A stretch of 64,000 bases of DNA. It comes from Aminobacter aminovorans. Its GTDB lineage: Bacteria; Pseudomonadota; Alphaproteobacteria; Rhizobiales; Rhizobiaceae. The notes below the pieces were generated by a model. It was given only the letters and a program-made list of their open reading frames with translations, was not told the origin of the DNA and did no database searches. Of the stretch, positions 38,901 through 49,144 are shown one piece after another (position 1 is the stretch's first letter; each line of letters starts with the position of its first letter). Made by a program: the position numbers and the translations under genes. The stretch is taken from assembly GCF_900445235.1 (NCBI RefSeq), contig NZ_UFSM01000001.1, positions 676,501-740,500 on the forward strand. The letters are read 5' to 3'.

Positions 38901-39475
38901 GCCTCGCCGCCGCGCTCCAGCACCTTGGCGAAAGCCTCTGCGAGTTCGGGATTGTGCTCGCCGGCGCCGGTGACCATGTCGCGCCTCGCGGTGGCGAACA
39001 GCGTCGCCTCCATCTGGCTGTCGAGCATCTCGAAATGGGCGGCGATGTTGGCCTCTAGCGGGAACTGGTGCAGCACCGACTCGCAGAAGGCGTGGATGGT
39101 CTGGATCTTCAGCCCGCCCGGCGTTTCCAGCGCCTCGGCGAACAACCGGCGCGCGCGGCGCAGCTTGGCAGCGTCAGGGCGGACACCGTCGAGTGCCGTG
39201 ATACGCGCGGCCAGCTCGGCGTCGGCCAGCATCGTCCATTCCGACAGATTGGCAAAGACACGGTTCGACATGTTGGCGGCGGCGGCGCGGGTATAGGTCA
39301 GGCACAGGATCTTCGACGGATCGGTGCCACGCAGCAAAAGCCGCATCACGCGCTGCGACAGCACGTGCGTCTTGCCTGAGCCGGCATTGGCTGACACCCA
39401 GACCGAGTTGCCCGGATCGGAGGCGCGCGCCTGGCGCTCTGCCGTCTCGGTGGGGACGAAGAACGCCTTCTTCAT
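35945..39475 (-). CDS. addA: Helicase-nuclease subunit AddA
   Basis: A 1176-residue alphaproteobacterial AddA, the UvrD-like helicase and nuclease subunit of the AddAB complex that resects double-strand breaks up to a recombination hotspot and loads RecA. Walker A is [12 protein letters not shown] at about 28-39; later motifs include LTLTYTRA-like [25 protein letters not shown] and the C-terminal RecB-type nuclease motif [13 protein letters not shown]. Its ATG overlaps the addB stop by 4 bases. Confidence 0.96.
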   Translation of the reverse strand: MKKAFFVPTETAERQARASDPGNSVWVSANAGSGKTHVLSQRVMRLLLRGTDPSKILCLTYTRAAAANMSNRVFANLSEWTMLADAELAARITALDGVRPDAAKLRRARRLFAEALETPGGLKIQTIHAFCESVLHQFPLEANIAAHFEMLDSQMEATLFATARRDMVTGAGEHNPELAEAFAKVLERGGEAGLDALLAEIVRKRDGLRAFIAQVQDLNFEALYEEFGFSPRDTAEAIAASIWPLPGFEPAFFHEFATAAEATDARSVLNNILPYARLAYAEADPMRRLSLLCNAFLKADGDPYNPSSAFKKALLDRLPDLPERYAATAAAITEAADRLAHFRMLEATQAALTIADWLIARYERLKTGRGFLDFNDLITRTVNLLARPDAGPWVQYKLDKGIDHILLDEAQDTSPDQWEVVKRLAEEFFSGFSARDNVHRTVFAVGDEKQSIYSFQGAAPESFDNSKHEFAGRIRDADARFEDVTLTWSFRSTDDVLSAVDRVFEDTSARRGVTRAPEPPSHKAIRAGAAGYVEVWPSVGADAVDEPDDWRKPIDHAHAPAVVVAEQVAATIRKWLDEREIIEGTGKRLRAGDVMVLVRKRDRFVHALSRALKRRDIPVAGADRLSLPGHIAVKDLIALGRFLIQPEDDLSLAAVLRSPIFGLSEDALFTLSANRSGGRSLIASLRDHAAGDAAFAEVAVALEAWATEAAFRPIFEFYSGVLSGGPNRDGVRRKMISRLGQEAGDILDEFLNFCLAEERTGLPGLESFLSTLESADPEIKREMDQTRDEVRIMTVHAAKGLEAPVVFLVDSGSAPFSDQHLPRLMPFVPQARHWQGKGYLWRAGADVANAFSKSASALARDLADDEYRRLLYVGMTRAEDRLIVCGYHGKRQPGLNTWHSIVSRALSVAPESEERGHPVITDRIVHRFRVTPLPAVPLSAPESAAGDRSPIEPLPDSLYAAPPPFEDLPRPLSPSGASALIEETQEPVISGRSPVLDAEGEPGFAIARGSALHRLLQMLPRLDPEARQSAAERYLARTGRDWPDAERAGALASVLAVLGDPRFSPLFSPSSRAEVSVMGSLDVRGKPRSVSGKIDRLAVTDSEVLIVDYKTNRPPPASFQEVPNAYVVQLALYRALLRPLYPGKMVSAALLFTEAPRLIAVPAEAMDAALVRLTQA

Positions 39476-42400
39476 TCCTCGCCCTCCGCGCTGCCATCAC
39501 CGCCGGCCGACCATTCGAGCACGCGGGCGAGATGGTCGTAATCACCATCGGTCTCGCCTTCGCGGAAGGGCAGGGCCCGCGAAAGATAACCTGTCGTCGG
39601 GTCGTTGTAGTGCAGCAGGAGCTGCTCCAGCCGGGTCCAGGCTTCTTCCGACAGCTCAACGGCAGATTTGGGCTTGCGGTTGTGCTCGAGAATGGATTCC
39701 TCGAACACTTCGCCATTCGGCTTCAGCCTGACGAAGGCGAGCTGCGAGGGCTCACGCTTGCCGAGTTCGCGGAAGGCGCCGCGGCGCAGAAGCGCACCTT
39801 CGAGCGCCAGCTGTGGCGAGATCAGCGTGTGCGCCTGCGCCTTGGATGGCGACGAGCCGGTCTTGTAGTCGAGGATGTCTGCCATGCCGCCGGCAAGCAG
39901 GTCGACTCGGTCGGCGCGACCGGACAGCGTCGCGCCGCTGAGCCCGACTTCGACGGCCGAGGCGCTTTCCTCGGCGTGGCGGGAGGCCACCGCATCGGCG
40001 CGGCTGCGCTCCCATTCAAGGATGTTGACCGCCAGCCGCTCGAAACGCGGCCACCACACAGCCTCGACGTCGGCGGGCAGGGCCGCTTCGGCGAAGCAAT
40101 GGCGGCCGGCGGCGATCAGTGCGTCGAATGCGGCGGGGTCACGCGGATCGACGATAGAGGCCGAAAACAGGTGCAGGATGTCGTGGAAGAGCGTGCCGCG
40201 CTCGGCTGCACTTGGATCGCGCACCAGCGGGTCGATCGCCGACAAGCCGAGGATACGCCTGGCATAGACGGCATAGGGGTCGCGGCGCAGCGTCTCGATC
40301 TCGGTGATGCTGAAGCGGCGCGGCCTAACCTCCACCGGCGGCCTGGGCTCGGGACGCGACGCGAATTCTGTCTTCTGACCGGCATCGAGCTGACGTGCCC
40401 AGTGGAGCAGGCTTTCGCCGCGCTTGCGCAACACCGCGGCATGGTCGGGGCCGAGATAGGTGAGCAGGCGCTGCAGCCAGCGTGACGGCACTGCGGGCGC
40501 ATCGCCCGAGCGGGCCGAGCGCGACAGAACGACGTTCTTCGCGCCCATCGCCATCTGGAAATCATGGGCTGCCAGACCGATGCGGCGTTCCGGCGGTTCG
40601 AGATCGATGCCGGTCTTCATGACGCGCGACATGAAGCGGTCGGCCTCGGCCTTGCGCGGCCAGCTGCCCTCGTTGAGGGCGCCGATGACCAGCGTGTCGA
40701 CAGTCTGCAGGCGGGCTTCGAGCGCGCCCCATATGGCAATGGCGCGGTCAGCGCCTTGCGCCGGCTTGACCGCCTCGGGCGCCACCAGCGCGTCCATGAC
40801 ATCCGGCCACTCGTCGGCAGCAAAGCCGAACGATGCCTGCGCCGCAACCAGTGAACGCAGCGCTTCGGCGAGCTTGGCACCGGCGTCGCCGTCATAGAGC
40901 GTGCCGAGGCCGCCATGCTCATCGCGCGCAAGATTTTCCAGCGCCTCGACTGTCGCCCTAACGATTGCTGCCAGCTCGACCTGAGCGTCGCCGCGCAAGG
41001 CAAGCAAGGACGCCAGGCCAGAGACGAGCCTGTCGGCGATGTCGCGGGCTTCCTCGATACGGCGGGCGCTGATGCGGTCGAACCAGAACGGTCTGCGCGA
41101 CGCGCCACCCAGGCGCGTCAACCGGGCTTCGAAAGCCTCGGAAAGCCCGGCGACATCAGGCCGGCCGACGCCGCCGCGCAACACGACGAGCTCGATGGTC
41201 TCGGCGGCGCGCCGGACGGCTGAACGCTCGCGGCCAAGACGCAGTAGCGGATGCTTGAGCAGTGACAGCACGGCCACCGGATCGCCCGGGCGGAAAGCGG
41301 CGGCGAGCATGGTGCGCAGAAGTGCAGCCGGCGGCGTGTTGGCCAGCGGCAAGCCGCCGGAATCGTCGGCCTGGATGCCAAAGCGTCTAAGCTCCGAGGC
41401 GACGCGACGGGCAAGGCTGCGGTCGCTGGTCACCAGTGCCGCGCGATGGCCGAGCTGCGCCACCGCCTGGCGAAGCGCAATAGCGATGGCTGCCGCCTCG
41501 TCGCGCTCATGTGCGGCTTCGAGAAGTGTTACGCCAGCGAAGGCGTCGGCGACCTCGACATCGTCGACGGTGCTGCGCTTTTCGGCCCAGGCGTCGGTGG
41601 TTTCCGCCGGCCGCAGCGCCTCACCGACGATGGCTGCACGGCGAACCATGGCGCCAGCTGGCGCACCCAATTCGTCGACGTCTTCGCGCAGGATGCCGAT
41701 CTTGCCGATCAGCTTGGCGAGGCCGTATTGGGGGTGGCCAAGGACCGAGGCCCGGGCACCGATCTCGGTTATCGTCTCATAGGCGCGCTGGTCGAGCGTG
41801 GTATCCAGTCCGGGAAGCACGACCGCGCCGCGCGGCAGGCGCGAAATGGCGGCGAGAAGCTCGGCGGTGGCTGGGATCGAACCGGTGGAACCAGCCGCGA
41901 TAACCGGTCCGGCGGGCGGGTTGCTTTTCAAACGCTCTGCTTCAACGCGGATCAGGGCGCTGCGGTGGGCGGCCGGGTTGGACTGGCCACGCTCCTTCAG
42001 CATTTCCGGCCAGGCGCTGGTGACGATGGAGAGGAAGTCGAGCGTCACCTGCCACCAGCCCGACAACTCGCCCGTCACCAGGCCGGCTAACCGCGACCAG
42101 TCGGAGCCTTCGGTTTCGATCTCGTCCATCAGTCCGGCGAGATCGCGCGCCAGCCAGATGGCATCCGCGGCTGAAGCCGGCACGACGATTTCCTCCTCGA
42201 ACAAGGCGGCGACATGGGCGGGCAATCGGCGCTTCCAGGCATGCACCAGGGGTGCGAGCAGGAGCAGGCGGTCGGTGGCCGAAACTGGCGGGGCGAGGTC
42301 GAGCGCCCCAGCGCCCTCATCCTCGAAGGCCGCCTCGTCCTCGTCGAACTCGCCGAGCGGCTTGATGACAGGCAGGATCGCCGAGCTGCCGCCGCCGGCG

Positions 42401-42597
42401 TCGACGAAGACCCCGCGCAGCGCGCGCGCAGCGCGGCGCGTCGGCACATAGATGGTGACGTCGGCCAGCGCCAGCGGATCGCCGTCGAAGCGGAAGTCGG
42501 GGATCAGGCTGCCGTCGAGCAGCGATGCCGCCAGCGTCGGCAGGAAGGGAGTGCCGGGCGGGATGGAAAAGACGCGTGGCGACGCGCGGCCGCTCAT
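39472..42597 (-). CDS. addB: Double-strand break repair protein AddB
   Basis: A 1041-residue AddB, the second subunit of AddAB with a degenerate helicase domain and a nuclease domain. The nuclease motif is MADILDYKTGSSPSKAQAH near the C-terminus. No Walker A is visible at the N-terminus (IPPGTPFLPTLAASLL), unlike Bacillus AddB. Only one Cys occurs in the whole chain, so the 4Fe-4S staple of Firmicute AddB is absent. The ATG at 42597 overlaps the murU stop by 4 bases; the open frame to 43635 is a shadow of murU. Confidence 0.94.
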   Translation of the reverse strand: MSGRASPRVFSIPPGTPFLPTLAASLLDGSLIPDFRFDGDPLALADVTIYVPTRRAARALRGVFVDAGGGSSAILPVIKPLGEFDEDEAAFEDEGAGALDLAPPVSATDRLLLLAPLVHAWKRRLPAHVAALFEEEIVVPASAADAIWLARDLAGLMDEIETEGSDWSRLAGLVTGELSGWWQVTLDFLSIVTSAWPEMLKERGQSNPAAHRSALIRVEAERLKSNPPAGPVIAAGSTGSIPATAELLAAISRLPRGAVVLPGLDTTLDQRAYETITEIGARASVLGHPQYGLAKLIGKIGILREDVDELGAPAGAMVRRAAIVGEALRPAETTDAWAEKRSTVDDVEVADAFAGVTLLEAAHERDEAAAIAIALRQAVAQLGHRAALVTSDRSLARRVASELRRFGIQADDSGGLPLANTPPAALLRTMLAAAFRPGDPVAVLSLLKHPLLRLGRERSAVRRAAETIELVVLRGGVGRPDVAGLSEAFEARLTRLGGASRRPFWFDRISARRIEEARDIADRLVSGLASLLALRGDAQVELAAIVRATVEALENLARDEHGGLGTLYDGDAGAKLAEALRSLVAAQASFGFAADEWPDVMDALVAPEAVKPAQGADRAIAIWGALEARLQTVDTLVIGALNEGSWPRKAEADRFMSRVMKTGIDLEPPERRIGLAAHDFQMAMGAKNVVLSRSARSGDAPAVPSRWLQRLLTYLGPDHAAVLRKRGESLLHWARQLDAGQKTEFASRPEPRPPVEVRPRRFSITEIETLRRDPYAVYARRILGLSAIDPLVRDPSAAERGTLFHDILHLFSASIVDPRDPAAFDALIAAGRHCFAEAALPADVEAVWWPRFERLAVNILEWERSRADAVASRHAEESASAVEVGLSGATLSGRADRVDLLAGGMADILDYKTGSSPSKAQAHTLISPQLALEGALLRRGAFRELGKREPSQLAFVRLKPNGEVFEESILEHNRKPKSAVELSEEAWTRLEQLLLHYNDPTTGYLSRALPFREGETDGDYDHLARVLEWSAGGDGSAEGEE

Positions 42598-43331
42598 TGC
42601 GCCTCCGCCAGTGCCCTCTTCACCGCGGCCTCGGCGGGCGCGATAGCATCGGGGGTGCCGACGGTGATCCAGCTGCCCGACATGCGCATGCCATGGAGCC
42701 GGCCGGCCGCAATGGCTTCGTCGAAGTAAAGGTTGAGCGAGTGCGGCGTCTCTGCGGCTTTGGCAAACAGTCGTGGGTGGACGATCGCAGCACCCGCATA
42801 GATCAGGCCTCCGGGCGCGCTCTTGGCACGGCGCAAGGTGCCGTCCGATGCGACGAGGAAATCGGTGCTCCCGGAGTGTCCGGTCGCCTGTTCGAGATTG
42901 GCCAGCATCAGCAGAATATCCATGCGCCCGGCATCCCAGGCAAGGGCGAGGCGGGTCAGGTTGGGCATACCTTCGTCGATCCAGAACGTGTCGGCATTGA
43001 CGATGTAGAATGGTGCCGTGCCAAGCCAGGGCAGCGCCCGAACGATGCCGCCGGCTGAATCGAGCAGCCCGTCGCGCTCGTCGGAGATTTCGATGCGCGG
43101 CGCCTGGCGGGAAGCGACATGCTCGACGATCTGGTCGGGCAAATAGTGGACATTGATCACGGCCCGTTCGACGCCAGCCGCAGCGAGGCTGTCGAGGCCC
43201 CAGTCGAGCAGGGTCTTGCCCGATATCCGCACCAGCGGTTTGGGGATCGTCTCGGTGATCGGCCGCATGCGCTTGCCGAGGCCGGCGGCGAGAACCATGG
43301 CCACGGCGGGATTTTGGACAGGCCCACTCAC
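42594..43331 (-). CDS. murU: N-acetylmuramate alpha-1-phosphate uridylyltransferase-like
   Basis: A 245-residue sugar nucleotidyltransferase. The NTP loop is MVLAAGLGKRMRPITETIPKPLV, with metal site Asp in IVNADTFW. Directly downstream of an AmgK-type kinase, it fits MurU, which turns MurNAc-1-phosphate into UDP-MurNAc in the fosfomycin-bypassing recycling route. The start is GTG at 43331 with GAGGAG 9 bases before; the first ATG (43298) would lie inside the NTP-binding strand. Identification rests on homology plus neighbourhood; general glucose-1-phosphate-type transferases look similar. Confidence 0.85.
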   Translation of the reverse strand: MSGPVQNPAVAMVLAAGLGKRMRPITETIPKPLVRISGKTLLDWGLDSLAAAGVERAVINVHYLPDQIVEHVASRQAPRIEISDERDGLLDSAGGIVRALPWLGTAPFYIVNADTFWIDEGMPNLTRLALAWDAGRMDILLMLANLEQATGHSGSTDFLVASDGTLRRAKSAPGGLIYAGAAIVHPRLFAKAAETPHSLNLYFDEAIAAGRLHGMRMSGSWITVGTPDAIAPAEAAVKRALAEAQ

Positions 43332-43333
43332 CG

Positions 43334-44836
43334 TCAGAACTCCTCGAGCAGGCGGTTTTCGCGGTAGAAGTCGCGTAGTTCGGCGAGTGCCGGGTGAGAG
43401 AGCGCGCGCTGCAGATAGTCCCTGATGCGCGGCAGGTGCCTGAGATATTGCGGCTTGCCGTCGCGCCGGTCGAGGCGGACGAAGATGCCGAGGATCTTCG
43501 AATTGCGCTGCGCCGCCATGATGGCATAGGCCTCGCGGAAGGCGGCCTCGTCGAAGCCACCCGCGGCATGACGAGCCGCAACATAGGCATCGACAGTGCT
43601 GCGCTCGATGTCGGTCGACACGGTGACCCGCGCATCCATGGCGAGCGAGGCGACGTCGTATGCGACGGGCCCGATCAGCGCGTCCTGGAAGTCGACGATG
43701 CCGAGACGGTCATGGCCGTGACAGTCTTCGCGCCAGATGATGTTGGGCGAATGGTAGTCGCGCAGCACCAGGCCATGCTGCTTGTCGGCGAGGTGGTCGA
43801 AGACGGCGTTCCAGGCGGCATGGTAACCATCGCGCAGCGCATCCGGTGCCGGGGCGCCGGTGACTGCCGGCACGTACCAGGCAAGCAGGAGGTCGACCTC
43901 GATCATCAGCGCGTCACGGTCGAAGGGCGGCACTTGGTAGACAACGCCTGATGCTGCCTCGAGCCGGTCGTCCCAGTGTTTCCCGTGAATCATAGCCAGC
44001 AGCTCTGCCGCTGCGGCATAGCGATCGGCGACGGGCTTGCCGCTGGGATCGAGAAAGGCGCCTGAGCCGAGATGTTCGAGCAGCAGAAAGCCCTGGTCGA
44101 GATCCTGGGCAACGATGGCGGGCACGGTGACGCCACCTGCAGCAAGAGCGCGGTCGATGGCGGCGAAGGCGGCGACGGTCTGGGCGGTATGTGCAATCTC
44201 GGCATAGGGCTTGCCGTCGCGGACAGGCGGGCCGAGCGCCAGGCGCGGCGAGTTCATCAGCACCAGCGGCGCATGGCCTTCGAGCGTCACCGTCTCATAG
44301 GCTCGCGCCGATGCGTCGCCGATGAAACGGGTGCGATGAGCCGAGCCCCAAGCTGAAGCTGCCAGGAAGTCGCGCATGGCGAGCGAACGGGCGACGCGGT
44401 CGAAGGCCGGACCATCGCCTGTAACAATCACGCGACGGCCATCGCCTTCATGCCGAAACGCGATCCGCAAGCTGCTTGCCGGCATGGCATCGGTGGCGCG
44501 CTCAGGCCATTCGACAAGCGCCACGCCCGAGTTCACCGCCTCGTCGAAGCCAAGCTCTTCCAGCTCTTCGGACGAGGACAGGCGATAGAGGTCGAAGTGG
44601 TGGACGGGGACCGGCGTGTCGTAGCTCTGAACCAGCGTGAATGTCGGGCTCGGCACCTCATGGGCGGGATCGTCGGCCAAGGCGCGGATCAGGCCGCGCG
44701 CCAAGGTCGACTTGCCGGCTCCGAGATCGCCATCGAGCAGGAATACGTCGCCCGGCCGCACCGCCATGGCAAGGTCCTCGCCCAACTGCGTCGTGGCGGC
44801 CTCGTCGGGCAGGTGCCGTTCCAGCGATCTGGCCAT
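43334..44836 (-). CDS. tsaE-amgK: TsaE-AmgK fusion: t6A ATPase and cell-wall amino sugar kinase
   Basis: A 500-residue two-domain protein. Residues 1-145 are TsaE, with Walker A GDLGAGKS at 36-43, SPTFTLVQSY and the EWPERA motif; TsaE is the ATPase of the tRNA threonylcarbamoyl-adenosine complex. Residues about 150-500 are an aminoglycoside-phosphotransferase-like kinase with RDYHSPN at 359-365 (catalytic Asp) and IVDFQDA at 380-386 (metal Asp), matching AmgK, which phosphorylates MurNAc/GlcNAc at C1. The ATG at 44836 is preferred to a TTG two codons earlier. Such fusions are known in alphaproteobacteria. The gene sits 2 bases before murU. Confidence 0.9.
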   Translation of the reverse strand: MARSLERHLPDEAATTQLGEDLAMAVRPGDVFLLDGDLGAGKSTLARGLIRALADDPAHEVPSPTFTLVQSYDTPVPVHHFDLYRLSSSEELEELGFDEAVNSGVALVEWPERATDAMPASSLRIAFRHEGDGRRVIVTGDGPAFDRVARSLAMRDFLAASAWGSAHRTRFIGDASARAYETVTLEGHAPLVLMNSPRLALGPPVRDGKPYAEIAHTAQTVAAFAAIDRALAAGGVTVPAIVAQDLDQGFLLLEHLGSGAFLDPSGKPVADRYAAAAELLAMIHGKHWDDRLEAASGVVYQVPPFDRDALMIEVDLLLAWYVPAVTGAPAPDALRDGYHAAWNAVFDHLADKQHGLVLRDYHSPNIIWREDCHGHDRLGIVDFQDALIGPVAYDVASLAMDARVTVSTDIERSTVDAYVAARHAAGGFDEAAFREAYAIMAAQRNSKILGIFVRLDRRDGKPQYLRHLPRIRDYLQRALSHPALAELRDFYRENRLLEEF

Positions 44837-44847
44837 CGTCAAACCTG

Positions 44848-47397
44848 CTACTCCGCCGCTACCCGGACGCCGGCGGGCACGTCTGGGAACAGGCAGATGA
44901 CCGTGGTGCCAAGATCCTTGCCGCTGTCGATGCGAACCGTGCCGCCATGCAGCTCGACGAAACTCTTGACGATCGACAGGCCAAGGCCGGCGCCGCGCTT
45001 GCGGCCGCCATTGACGCGGGATTCGAAGCGCTGGAACATGGTGTCGAGCACTTCGGGCGGCATGCCCGGGCCGTCATCATGGACGGAGAATTCAATGCCC
45101 TCGGCACGCTGGCGACAGGCAAGCGTGATGGTGCTCGCAACCGGCGCATAGTTCACCGCGTTGCTGAGCAGATTGTAGAGGATCTGGCGCACGCGGGTTT
45201 CGTCGCCGTTGAAGCTCTTGGGCGCGCCCTTGATCTCGATGGCGAGCTTGATCGCGTGCTCTTCCAGCCGGTCGGCGACGAGCTCGGCGGCGGCCTCGAT
45301 GGCGCGGTGGACATGCACCTCGGAGATGTCGAGCTGCATGATGCCAGCATCGACGGTGGCGAGGTCGAGGATGTCGTTGACGATGGTCAACAGCACGCCC
45401 GACGACGAGCCGATATGCTCGACATATTCGCGCTGGCGCGGCGACAGCGGCCCGGTGCCGGGCAGCGACAACAGCTCGGTAAAGCCGATGATGTTGGTCA
45501 GCGGCGAGCGCAGCTCGTAGGAGACGTGTTGGACGAACTCGTTCTTGATCTGGTCGGCGCGTTGCAGCGCCTCGTTCTTGTCCTTCAGCGCGCGCTCGAC
45601 ATTGACGCTGTCGGTGACGTCGACGAAGGTCAGCATCACCTGGCCGTTGGGCAGATGGATGACGGCATGCTGCAGCACCGAGCCGTTCTTGAGCTCGGTC
45701 TGGCCATGACGGTCGCTGCGTTCGTCGAAGCCGGTAACGGCGGAGACGAAATCGCCCCACGGGCTGTCGTCGGCGCGGCCGTCGCATTCGGCGCGGATGG
45801 CGGAGATGTGGGTGTTCTGCCGCAGTGCTTCAGGCGAGACGCCCCAGAGCTGGCCGAAGGCCGGATTGAACAGCCGGATACGCCCATCGGGACCGAAGAC
45901 GACGACGCCTTCGGCCAGATTGTCCAGGGTTTCGCCCTGCACACGCACGGCTGTCGTGTAGCGGCTTTCGAGATCGATCCGCTCGGTCAGGTTCTCGAAT
46001 ACCCAGGTGACGCCGCCCTTGGGCTGCGGGTTGGCAACCACACGGATGGTGCGGCCGTCGGGCAGGTGCCAGAGATGCTCCTGCGGATCGACGGCGCGAT
46101 AGGCCGACAGCAGGTTCTCCTTCCAGCGGCGCCATTCCTGCTGCTCTGGCAGCTTGCGCTCGCTGCGCAGGCGGTCGAGCAGCAGCGCATTGTCGGGTGC
46201 GCTCGAGATGTAGCCAGCGTCGAGATCCCAGAGCTTCTGGAATGCGTTGTTGTAGAAGCGCAGCTTCTGTCCGGCGTCGAAGGTGGCGACGGCAGTGGCA
46301 ACCTGGTCGAGCGTATCGGCGTGGCTGCGTACGACCTGGCTGTATTCCTCGCGGATGGCGTCGGCAGCGCTCATGTCGGCGGCAATGCCGGCCGAGCCTT
46401 CCTTGCCGACCAGATCGGTGACCGCAAACATCTTGCGGTCGCCGTCGATGACGGTCGAGAGCGTCTGCTGGAACAGAGGCCTTGTCTGGTGCTGCTGGAC
46501 GATCGCCTCGCGCGACTGGGTGCCGAGGAATTCCTTGCCGTCGCGGATGGCGGCCGACGAATCCACCGCCTCGACGGCCTTGGCGAAGGCCTTGTTGACC
46601 CATTTCAGGCGGCCATCGCCATCGCGCATCCAGAACGGCATGTCGATGGCGTCCATCAGGCCGACCAGCGTCTCGTATTCGGCGCTCAGGCGCTGATTTT
46701 CGAGCTTCAGCCGCGCCTGGCCGCGCTGCGCCTCGGAAATCGAGACGAAACGGACGATGACATGCGCGCCGCTCTTGCGGCCATGGACCTCGAGCGCGGC
46801 GTTGGCGTGGGTCTCGGCGATCAGTTCAAAAGCGGTTCCCTTGTCACGCAAGGCGGCGATGGCGTTTTCGAGTGCGGCAGCCGAACGCGGCATCAGCCAG
46901 CGGCCGAAGCCGAGGAACGCGGCACGGTCATCCGGTGCCCCGGTCTCGATCGGCAGCGAACCGACAAGCTCGGGCTTCTTGTTTTCGTTGGCCCAGACGA
47001 TGACCCGCTGGTCGCGCAGATTGAGCAGGGCCTCGGAACGCTGCAGCGAGGCATTGAGGTCGGCGACCCGGCCGCGCAGCTCGACATTCTCGGCGCTGAT
47101 GCGGCCCTTTTCGCGGATCAGCGCGATGGCGGAGATCAGGGCCGCCCCCATCACGCCGACGAACATGGCAAGCTGGATGACTTCGGCGGTGCTCACGGGC
47201 AGGCCGGCAACGGATGCCTGCTGGGCATGGGCAAAGCCGAAAGGCGTGCAGAGAGCTGTAGCGCCAAGCAGGACGACAGCTGCGCGGCCACCGAGCCGAC
47301 GCATGGTCTGCCACCTGCCGTCGGAACGGCCCATCTGCGAATCCTGGTGGCCGCCGGAAACGGCCTGTCCCGCTGGAAGCGGGTATTCCCCCGGCAT
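44848..47397 (-). CDS. divL: DivL-type PAS sensor with Tyr at the phospho-His site
   Basis: An 849-residue membrane sensor kinase. A signal/TM region spans about 36-60 and 74-94; three or so PAS domains follow (about 240-350, 360-480, 490-600), then a dimerisation domain and a HATPase domain with N box LYNLLSNAVNYAP, DDGPGM and GAGLGLS. In the H box FVQHVSYELRSPLTNIIGF, Tyr627 replaces the phospho-acceptor His, the hallmark of DivL. In Caulobacter DivL binds DivK-P and steers CckA-CtrA in the cell cycle. The ATG at 47397 has GAGAGGAAC upstream; the longer frame to 47553 is not used. The tsaE neighbourhood supports orthology. Confidence 0.9.
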   Translation of the reverse strand: MPGEYPLPAGQAVSGGHQDSQMGRSDGRWQTMRRLGGRAAVVLLGATALCTPFGFAHAQQASVAGLPVSTAEVIQLAMFVGVMGAALISAIALIREKGRISAENVELRGRVADLNASLQRSEALLNLRDQRVIVWANENKKPELVGSLPIETGAPDDRAAFLGFGRWLMPRSAAALENAIAALRDKGTAFELIAETHANAALEVHGRKSGAHVIVRFVSISEAQRGQARLKLENQRLSAEYETLVGLMDAIDMPFWMRDGDGRLKWVNKAFAKAVEAVDSSAAIRDGKEFLGTQSREAIVQQHQTRPLFQQTLSTVIDGDRKMFAVTDLVGKEGSAGIAADMSAADAIREEYSQVVRSHADTLDQVATAVATFDAGQKLRFYNNAFQKLWDLDAGYISSAPDNALLLDRLRSERKLPEQQEWRRWKENLLSAYRAVDPQEHLWHLPDGRTIRVVANPQPKGGVTWVFENLTERIDLESRYTTAVRVQGETLDNLAEGVVVFGPDGRIRLFNPAFGQLWGVSPEALRQNTHISAIRAECDGRADDSPWGDFVSAVTGFDERSDRHGQTELKNGSVLQHAVIHLPNGQVMLTFVDVTDSVNVERALKDKNEALQRADQIKNEFVQHVSYELRSPLTNIIGFTELLSLPGTGPLSPRQREYVEHIGSSSGVLLTIVNDILDLATVDAGIMQLDISEVHVHRAIEAAAELVADRLEEHAIKLAIEIKGAPKSFNGDETRVRQILYNLLSNAVNYAPVASTITLACRQRAEGIEFSVHDDGPGMPPEVLDTMFQRFESRVNGGRKRGAGLGLSIVKSFVELHGGTVRIDSGKDLGTTVICLFPDVPAGVRVAAE

Positions 47398-47534
47398 GTC
47401 TTGTTCCTCTCCGCCGCCTGAATGCAAGACCGCCCTGAAGCGCCCCAAAATCCCGCCGAGGACGGGCGCGTGACGAATCACGTCACAATACCCGGTAGGC
47501 GAATCGCCGTGAAGGAGGCGATTGCGCAAAAAGA

Positions 47535-47565
47535 GAAGCCGGGCGAAAGTCAATCGCCCGGCTTC
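47535..47565 (-). terminator. Intrinsic terminator of ahcY
   Basis: A perfect 12-bp stem GAAGCCGGGCGA/TCGCCCGGCTTC with a 7-base loop; TCTTTTTG follows on the minus strand. It lies 27 bp past the ahcY stop and separates it from divL. Confidence 0.9.
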
Positions 47566-47592
47566 AATATGTGGTATGTTTATTCAATATGG

Positions 47593-48993
<1,401 letters not shown>

Positions 48994-49057
48994 GGCTTGC
49001 TCCGATTCCTGTTTGCTGCGCGCCAAAGCGGGAGGCTTGAAAGGGCGCGCGAAAGAT

Positions 49058-49081
49058 CGGCCTGACTACCAGATCAGGCCG
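49058..49081 (-). other. Stem-loop in the ahcY leader
   Basis: CGGCCTGA pairs exactly with TCAGGCCG around an 8-base loop, 65 bp upstream of the ahcY ATG. A few T residues follow on the minus strand (GATCTTTC), so it could be a weak terminator for the PTS genes or a leader structure. No known SAM or SAH riboswitch fold is recognised. Confidence 0.5.
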
Positions 49082-49097
49082 TCATCGACAATGGGAC

Positions 49098-49113
49098 ATA
49101 AAGAAATCTTTAT
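49098..49113. promoter_or_regulatory. Palindrome upstream of ahcY, putative SahR/SamR-type operator
   Basis: ATAAAGA-AA-TCTTTAT is a perfect 7-bp inverted repeat with a 2-base spacer, 105 bp before the ahcY start. It resembles the AAAGATATCTTT-type operators of ArsR-family SAH-responsive regulators that control ahcY and methionine-cycle genes in proteobacteria. The regulator gene is not in the window. The motif match is from memory. Confidence 0.6.
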
Positions 49114-49144
49114 TCGTGCATGTCACTGGGCAGATACCCGGCGA

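Noticed and set aside
42598..43635. N-terminal extension of addB to 1387 residues
   Set aside because: The added 346 codons are another frame of murU and the tsaE-amgK end; the natural start is the ATG at 42597 overlapping murU.
44641..47421. A 926-codon open frame on the plus strand opposite divL
   Set aside because: It lies wholly antisense to a clear sensor kinase and is rich in D, G, A, R without any domain. High GC leaves antisense frames open.
48994..49144. SAM-II or SAH riboswitch before ahcY
   Set aside because: Only one simple stem-loop is visible; the conserved cores of these riboswitches are not recognisable.
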